Assembly: GCA_964570665.1 (NCBI GenBank)
Contig: CAZMZH010000008.1
Location: forward strand, 136,880-200,879
DNA: 64,000 nucleotides
Reading direction: 5' to 3'
DNA from: JAJDAT01 sp964570665
GTDB lineage: Bacteria; Nitrospinota; Nitrospinia; Nitrospinales; JAJDAT01
Shown here: positions 59,830 to 64,000 of the stretch, one piece after another
Layout of the letters: the number at the start of each line of letters is the position of its first letter
Position numbering within the stretch: the first letter of the stretch is position 1
Position numbers and translations under genes: made by a program
The notes under the pieces: generated by a model
Told to the model about the DNA's origin: nothing
Database searches by the model: none
The model's input: the letters and a program-made list of their open reading frames with translations, nothing else

Positions 59830-61872
59830 TCAGTAATTGATTCGAATACCGACTTCCGCGCCTATTCCAGGTTCTGGAGAAAAGTTTCTTAAAAAAGAGG
59901 TTGAGTTCCGGATTTGATCGTCCAGTAAGTTATTGCCTTTTGCGTACGCCAACACGTCCATGCCTTTAACATTATCAATGTGGTAATGCGTGGCGAGATT
60001 GAGCAAAACGTAACTAGGAGTATCGGCTTCGTTATCGCCTGGAGAACTTTGCTCCTCGGCGCGGGTCAAACGAATATTGGAATTCCAATCACCGAGAGCA
60101 TAGTCTAGTTGAAATCCCCAACGTAATGGCGGGATTTGAGGAACGTCTCCCGCGTTGTCCAAAGTTGCGCGAGTGTAATCGCTAAACACGGTCAAATCCA
60201 CCAGGTGCTTTTTTTCAATTAAAGGAAAGATAAGGCTGGCTTCATATCCATAAAACTTGGCGCCGGTTTGACGATTCAAAATCTCTGGAGCCCCATCTAT
60301 TATTGCTCCGGTTCGTTGAACAAAGATGTAATCGTCAACCCAGTTATGAAATAGATCCACTTGAGCGCTCACCCAACTGGAATTGAACTTGTAACCCAAA
60401 TCAAGATTGTAGGAAGTTTCCAATCCTAAGTTAGGGTTGCCGCGTTCAAATGCTCGAGTGGCTTCATGAAATCCGCTAAAAAAGAGCTCTTGCACCTGCG
60501 GAGCTCTCTGCGACCGAGTGATAGCAACGTTAACCGAGTTGTTGTCGTTGACCTCCCAAAGATCGGATGCGGAAACGCTGATAGGAGTATAACTGGAATC
60601 AGGATCAACGCCGTTTCGCGAGTCCACCGTGGCATGCTCCAAGCGAAAACCAAATTCGGCTTTGGTCGGTCCCACGGAGAAGGTCTCCTGACCAAATACG
60701 GCGTAGCTGGCGCTATGAGTGATGGGAACGATGAATTCGTTTTCTTCGAGTTCCAAAGCGGAGAAATTTCCAGAAATTAATTGAAAACCCATAACGCCTT
60801 CGAAAATGCCAATAGGTCTGTGTGGGGCTTCTAACCTCGCTTCCAACGTGTCGTTGCGGAACAAAGCCTCCTTCGCTTCCACGTGTTCGTAATCGGTAAA
60901 ACTCAATTTGGTTCGATACGCTTCAAAGAAACCGTCGGAGGTTTTGAATTCGCTCTTAAAATCTATTTTGCTTTGCTCAAGTTCGATACGGGCCAACTCT
61001 CCATCGTCTGTCCCTTCGGGTGGAACGCCATATTCATTTTCCAAATAGTTTGCAGAAACTCCAAAAAATCCGAAATCGCCTATGTAAGAAAGACCACCCG
61101 TGGCGCTTTTAGCGTCTGCCGAACTGTTATTAATAAAACCGGCGCTGTTTTGAGTCACCGCTAAATCGGGTTCGCTCACCTGGCCTCGGGACTCGTCTAT
61201 TGCGTCGCCGTCAATTCGAACATTATTGTTTTCTCTGTAAAACCCATCAAAATGGTAAGCCAAGTTTCCGTTGCCGCCTTCGATTTTTAAGATCGTTGAA
61301 TGCGCGTCGGAAACAGAATTGTATTTTTGTTCAAACGATCCTTCAGCGAGTTTGTCGGGCATTTCTTCTGGAATCCGACCGTCGATAACATTAACAACGC
61401 CGCCAATCGCGCCACTACCGTATAGCAAGGTAGCGGGCCCGCGCAGAATTTCCACTCTCTCCGCGACTAATGGGATCGAGCTTGAAGCGTGGTCGGGGCT
61501 TGCCTGGGAAGCGTCGTTAGCGCCCAATCCATTGTTCAACACGCGAACCCGCGGTCCGCTTTGACCGCGGATAACGGGAAGTCCAACGCCGGGACCAAAA
61601 GACTGGCCGTGAACTCCCAGCTCATGTTTTAGAGTTTCGCCTATAGTAGCGCCAGCTTTTAGCCGCAACTCTTCGTCATGAAGGATGTTCACCGGTTTGG
61701 CGGAACTGGAAATTTTATCCTTCATTGGCGTTGTCACTACGATTTGATCCAAATGAACAACAAAACGCTGTTTAGGGCTTTCTGGTTCTTTTTTATGGTC
61801 TTCGGCAAAAGCCGAAAAGGTTTGCAAACTTAGAGAAAATATTAACGCAAATATATACGTATAACGATACAT
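59830..61872 (-). CDS. ZnuD-like TonB-dependent receptor
   Basis: A 680-residue receptor: signal peptide (core about 5-21), TonB box and plug at about 40-165, then a beta-barrel ending in VGIRINY. The plug has IGETLKHELGVHGQSFGPGVG, NDASQASPDHASSSIPL and VEILRGPATLLYGSGAIGGVVNVIDGRIP, a block typical of ZnuD-type zinc receptors. In those the Asp/His of the DHA segment bind metal. Zinc, or another divalent metal or heme, is the probable cargo. A small CIACH-containing protein gene lies upstream on the same strand (118 bp). The locus is flanked by the mutS-like gene and its partial duplicate. Confidence 0.88.
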   Translation of the reverse strand: MYRYTYIFALIFSLSLQTFSAFAEDHKKEPESPKQRFVVHLDQIVVTTPMKDKISSSAKPVNILHDEELRLKAGATIGETLKHELGVHGQSFGPGVGLPVIRGQSGPRVRVLNNGLGANDASQASPDHASSSIPLVAERVEILRGPATLLYGSGAIGGVVNVIDGRIPEEMPDKLAEGSFEQKYNSVSDAHSTILKIEGGNGNLAYHFDGFYRENNNVRIDGDAIDESRGQVSEPDLAVTQNSAGFINNSSADAKSATGGLSYIGDFGFFGVSANYLENEYGVPPEGTDDGELARIELEQSKIDFKSEFKTSDGFFEAYRTKLSFTDYEHVEAKEALFRNDTLEARLEAPHRPIGIFEGVMGFQLISGNFSALELEENEFIVPITHSASYAVFGQETFSVGPTKAEFGFRLEHATVDSRNGVDPDSSYTPISVSASDLWEVNDNNSVNVAITRSQRAPQVQELFFSGFHEATRAFERGNPNLGLETSYNLDLGYKFNSSWVSAQVDLFHNWVDDYIFVQRTGAIIDGAPEILNRQTGAKFYGYEASLIFPLIEKKHLVDLTVFSDYTRATLDNAGDVPQIPPLRWGFQLDYALGDWNSNIRLTRAEEQSSPGDNEADTPSYVLLNLATHYHIDNVKGMDVLAYAKGNNLLDDQIRNSTSFLRNFSPEPGIGAEVGIRINY

Positions 61873-61990
61873 GATGGGCTCCGTTGACAGTTTCCCAGCT
61901 TAGGTAATACGCACCAATCATTATAGAAAGATTGCGACCGCTTGATCCATGCGGAACCGGGAAAATTAATGAAATTAAGGAAAAACTAAG

Positions 61991-62311
61991 TCAACAGGTA
62001 ACAGGAGGAGCTCGACTGGAAGCGGTTAACGGAGCGGCGGCAATCGAAACAGTAGCGGTTGTCGCAATCCATTGGGTTTCTTGGGTGGAGAGAGAAATCT
62101 CAGCAGTGTCCGCTTCCAGACCTACGTTTGAGTTAACCAAGTGACAAGCAATACAATCCAGATCCAGCTCAGTAGGATCCAAATCATGATGATGCAAAGG
62201 GCTCCCGAACAGGGCAATCAAGCTAAAGCAAACCGCTAAAGCAAATACAGTCCAGTTGGAACGCTCTTTATTTAATTTTCTGAGGCTAAGAAATGTCACT
62301 CGATCGTCCAA
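61991..62311 (-). CDS. Small exported His/Cys protein upstream of ZnuD-like receptor
   Basis: A 106-residue frame from TTG at 62311; a GTG at 62299 has GGACGA upstream and is equally likely (102 residues). After a hydrophobic segment (about 20-36) come a His cluster and a heme-type motif: SPLHHHDLDPTELDLDCIACH. The C-terminus is Ala/Thr-rich and ends in Cys. Small DUF2946-like proteins with His clusters commonly precede metal receptors, so a periplasmic metal-binding role is likely; the CIACH could also be fortuitous rather than a heme site. The palindrome-like CTAA-TTTG-TTAG at 62325-62336 just upstream may be a regulator site. Confidence 0.6.
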   Translation of the reverse strand: MDDRVTFLSLRKLNKERSNWTVFALAVCFSLIALFGSPLHHHDLDPTELDLDCIACHLVNSNVGLEADTAEISLSTQETQWIATTATVSIAAAPLTASSRAPPVTC

Positions 62312-62324
62312 AAAAATTTATTTA

Positions 62325-62336
62325 ACTAATTTGTTA
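62325..62336. promoter_or_regulatory. Inverted repeat upstream of metal-uptake genes
   Basis: CTAA-TTTG-TTAG with AT-rich flanks, 14-25 bases upstream of the small His/Cys protein gene. It is a possible operator, but too short to assign to Zur or Fur. Confidence 0.25.
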
Positions 62337-62473
62337 GATACCATAAACGCGCAAAGGATTCAATTTTTTTTACTTCGGTCATACTAACTTTAAAGTTTAA
62401 AAGTATAGGCTCTCCGTAAAATACGAACTTAATCCTATCTTGCTAATTAAAATTTTTTCCAAGGCAATTGGAC

Positions 62474-62532
62474 GAGGAACCAGGTTAAAGTTTGAAAGAA
62501 ATAATTAATCGCATACCCTCTAACCTGGCTCC
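62474..62532. repeat. Short inverted-repeat element
   Basis: GGAACCAGGTTA (62474-62485) pairs with TAACCTGGCTCC (62521-62532) with one mismatch across 35 bases. Likely a hairpin or a small REP-like element. Confidence 0.45.
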
Positions 62533-62567
62533 TTTTGGCGTTGGAGGAGAGCTTACGCCCCTTGCTA

Positions 62568-62735
62568 ATGGCAATTTTCATAAGCCCAATGGTTGGCGTT
62601 CTATGGACGCTAAGCGGGAGATACAAAGGCTTCAATCTTTAGCGGGATGGACTGGAGTGAGAAATTCCGGGATGCTATATTTGCTCCTTCAGGGAAATTT
62701 ATTATGGGATTTTCACCTTCAAAAATCAGGGTCGC
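62568..62735 (+). pseudogene. Partial duplicate of the mutS-like gene
   Basis: Bases 62568-62610 match the mutS-like gene at about 58330-58369, and 62604-62735 match about 58557-58685. They encode MDAKREIQRLQSLAGWTG, then VRNSGMLYLLLQGNLLWDFHLQKS. The two parts join at a shared TGGAC, which marks a deletion of about 190 bp by microhomology. No start, ATPase domain or stop of the original remains. Silent changes show that it diverged some time ago. Confidence 0.85.
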
Positions 62736-62739
62736 CTTG

Positions 62740-62990
62740 GCCAAATGTCATCCTTTAACTCGCCTGACTCGTTTCACGCGTTGATTGAAAAAGGAACTGG
62801 AGTTGAAAAGTTCCCACCGTATGTCATCTTGAGAGAAGCCGAAAGATCTCGCCTCGATTTAATAAATTTTTCCACTCTAGTTCTTAGGAGCTTAAGCTTG
62901 TCCTAAGGTTCTCGAAGGAAGAAATCTATGCTTCAGAGAAGCATGTCCCTTAAAAGCTCTCGAAGGATCGAAGGGCGATCACCACTCACT
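62740..62990. repeat. Repeat-rich block, copy C
   Basis: Same order of blocks as 59468-59829: TGTCATCC, a CGCCTGA-CTCGTTTCACGCGTTGATT stretch, then the element AAGGAACTGGAGTTG...CACTCTAGTTCTT (about 62789-62886) with a GTCATCTTGAGAGAAGCC core. AAATCTATGCTTCAGAGAAGCATG and CTCTCGAAGG...GGGCGA follow. It directly follows the mutS-like remnant, as copy B follows the intact gene. Confidence 0.75.
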
Positions 62991-63045
62991 AAGACGGCAA
63001 AAGCAAGCGACTCTGCACGTCTTTTGTCCTATGGCAGTTACTTTT

Positions 63046-63649
63046 CTATTTTATGATTCTTTCGAAAATTGTAGCTAATGTATCAAAACGATGATGGTAA
63101 CCATCAATTACGCCTTTGAGGTGATCTTCAATCGACAACTCTTTCCACTCAATTCGATATCCTGATTGGACGACCATTTCGCTAAAAAATAGTTTTTGAG
63201 TTCTACCGTTTCCTTCTCGAAATGGATGTAAAACATTACATTCACTAAAAAAATAGGAAAGCCTTCGGCAATAATCGGTTTTTAATAAACCTTGAAGAGT
63301 ATTTTCTGACTCTAACTCACTGAATATTCGATGAGCTTCTGTTTCGATATTTTCTGGATGTGCAAATACAGTTTGGCCTTTAGACAAATTGGACATTGCG
63401 GAGCTCACCAGCCCATTCGTAAATATCTTGAAATAAAATATGATGAATTTTTTGCCAGTTTTTTAGGTTGGTGGGTTTGTCTCTGATAAAGTCAAGAGCT
63501 TCAGGCATACGAGCAATGGTTGCATTAAACTCGAATGCCTCAAGTTCTGTGCCGTCTGTAATCCCGGTAATATTCTTGAGAACGGTAGAATTGGGATATT
63601 GGTAAGAGTCGGAACGATCATTCCAATACGGATTGTTTGATTCTGTCAT
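63046..63649 (-). pseudogene. fic: Fic-family protein with a one-base frameshift
   Basis: The gene begins with ATG at 63649 and reads MTESNNPYWNDRSDSYQYPN through WAGELRNVQ, then hits a stop. The next frame continues as LSKGQTVFAHPENIE to the end at 63046, including HPFREGNGRTQ, the Fic active-site loop with its catalytic His and phosphate-binding GNGR. Removing one T from CAATTTGTC (about 63391-63394) restores a single frame of about 200 codons, the normal Fic length. Fic enzymes AMPylate target proteins. The start overlaps the stop of the upstream antitoxin gene (ATGA). Either fic has been inactivated, the read has an error, or a frameshift is used. Confidence 0.85.
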
Positions 63650-63882
63650 ACTCCAAGTTCATTGGAATGTTGCTTACAAAGCGCAATGTATTCGTTTGAA
63701 GTTAGTTTTTTAGCGGCAAACAACTCTTGTAATTTAAGAGAAGTGTTGGAAGGACGTAAACCCTCAAATGCGCTTATCGCGACAAAATCGTGGATTTGTT
63801 TACGCCGCAAAGCAATTTCATCATCGGTAATGCTGGAAGGGCGGGATTCGATTTGAGTAATTTTTTGTCGTAAAGAAAACAT
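63646..63882 (-). CDS. Fic antitoxin (VbhA/FicA-like)
   Basis: A 78-residue helical protein immediately upstream of fic with a 4-base overlap. The segment FVAISAFEGLRPS, a Ser followed by a Glu-Gly, resembles the inhibitory helix of class I Fic antitoxins, whose Glu blocks ATP gamma-phosphate placement in the Fic site. The Ser is three rather than four residues before the Glu, a small departure. The C-terminal half (LQELFAAKKLTSNEYIALC) fits the VbhA-like antitoxin fold. An extended -10 promoter (63892-63900) places the transcript start almost at the ATG. Confidence 0.72.
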   Translation of the reverse strand: MFSLRQKITQIESRPSSITDDEIALRRKQIHDFVAISAFEGLRPSNTSLKLQELFAAKKLTSNEYIALCKQHSNELGV

Positions 63883-63891
63883 AATAAATCC

Positions 63892-63900
63892 ATTATAACA
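63892..63900 (-). promoter_or_regulatory. Extended -10 promoter of antitoxin-fic pair
   Basis: TGTTATAAT on the minus strand (TATAAT at 63892-63897). Only 9 bases separate it from the ATG at 63882, so the mRNA would be leaderless or nearly so. Confidence 0.5.
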
Positions 63901-63944
63901 CCGAGTTTGTAAGGAGAAATAATTTATTAGATATCGCCCCGACT

Positions 63945-64000
63945 CAACGTCATTTCGAGCGCCCGACCCAGACCCTGGGTCTGTGTTGATTGAATAAGAA
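63945..64000. repeat. Partial GTCAT-type repeat at window edge, copy D
   Basis: GTCATTTCGAGCGCCCGA resembles the CATTTCGAGCGCCTGA part of copy B (about 59557-59573). A small GC-rich inverted repeat (CAGACCC/GGGTCTG) follows. It continues beyond the window. Confidence 0.5.

Noticed and set aside
1..64000. tRNA, rRNA, prophage or plasmid origin.
   Set aside because: I looked through the intergenic stretches for cloverleaf-like or rRNA-like sequence, integrases and iterons and saw none, but a computational scan was not possible.

Overview
The window is AT-rich DNA from a Gram-negative bacterium. Outer-membrane proteins are plentiful: two TonB-dependent receptors, an MlaA-type protein and a lipoprotein. 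There is also a periplasmic six-heme c-type cytochrome, a large signalling inventory and a DabA/DabB-type inorganic-carbon uptake operon. The gene mix would fit a chemolithoautotrophic or marine lineage such as Nitrospinota or a deltaproteobacterial relative, but nothing here fixes the taxonomy (no rRNA, no tRNA seen).

Layout. (1) 1-1.9 kb: 5'-truncated membrane glycosyltransferase-like gene. (2) 2.0-12.1 kb: a signalling block, mostly on the minus strand. A remnant of phosphatidylserine decarboxylase is followed by three receiver-only proteins and a 28-residue membrane microprotein. Next comes a five-gene operon reading leftwards: TonB receptor, six-heme cytochrome, YfiR-like protein, CHASE8-like histidine kinase, NarL-type response regulator. 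Two matching 16-bp palindromes lie 120-124 bp upstream of the two transcription units. (3) 12.2-13.7 kb: decayed IS6-family transposase and a two-domain rhodanese. (4) 13.9-23.9 kb, plus strand: membrane protein with a 60-bp acidic tandem repeat, LapA-like protein, MFS/spermidine-synthase/TPR fusion, TPR protein, MlaA with an unusual N-terminal extension, YyaL-type thioredoxin-fold protein. (5) 24-31.6 kb: secreted protein of unknown role, CHASE2 cyclase, Rsm22-type and RlmM-type methyltransferases, Uup-type ABC-F ATPase. (6) 32.4-39 kb: dabB, a second antiporter-like subunit, dabA and a PII-like gene. (7) 39.4-46.5 kb: O-methyltransferase, DUF333 lipoprotein, a TetR regulator that appears leaderless with its tautomerase/SDR operon, Nudix, cold-shock protein, an EgtD-type methyltransferase divergent from a heme-oxygenase-like diiron protein. 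(8) 46.5-57 kb: SGNH protein, betaine/osmoprotectant ABC transporter, small basic protein, TPR protein, HDOD/CheB/receiver-kinase group. (9) 57.4-64 kb: membrane-anchored MutS-like ATPase with a coupled 48-codon ORF, a ZnuD-like TonB receptor, a partial duplication of the MutS-like gene with its flanking repeats, and an antitoxin-Fic pair in which fic carries a one-base frameshift.

The most noteworthy system is the YfiR-histidine kinase operon. In the described YfiBNR circuit, periplasmic YfiR restrains a diguanylate cyclase through its CHASE8-type sensor. Here the sensor half is retained but fused to a histidine kinase, and the companion outer-membrane partner is a TonB receptor encoded with a multiheme cytochrome. 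This suggests a trans-envelope redox or nutrient sensor with transcriptional output. All functional assignments are by reading motifs and overall similarity to remembered families; no search was run.
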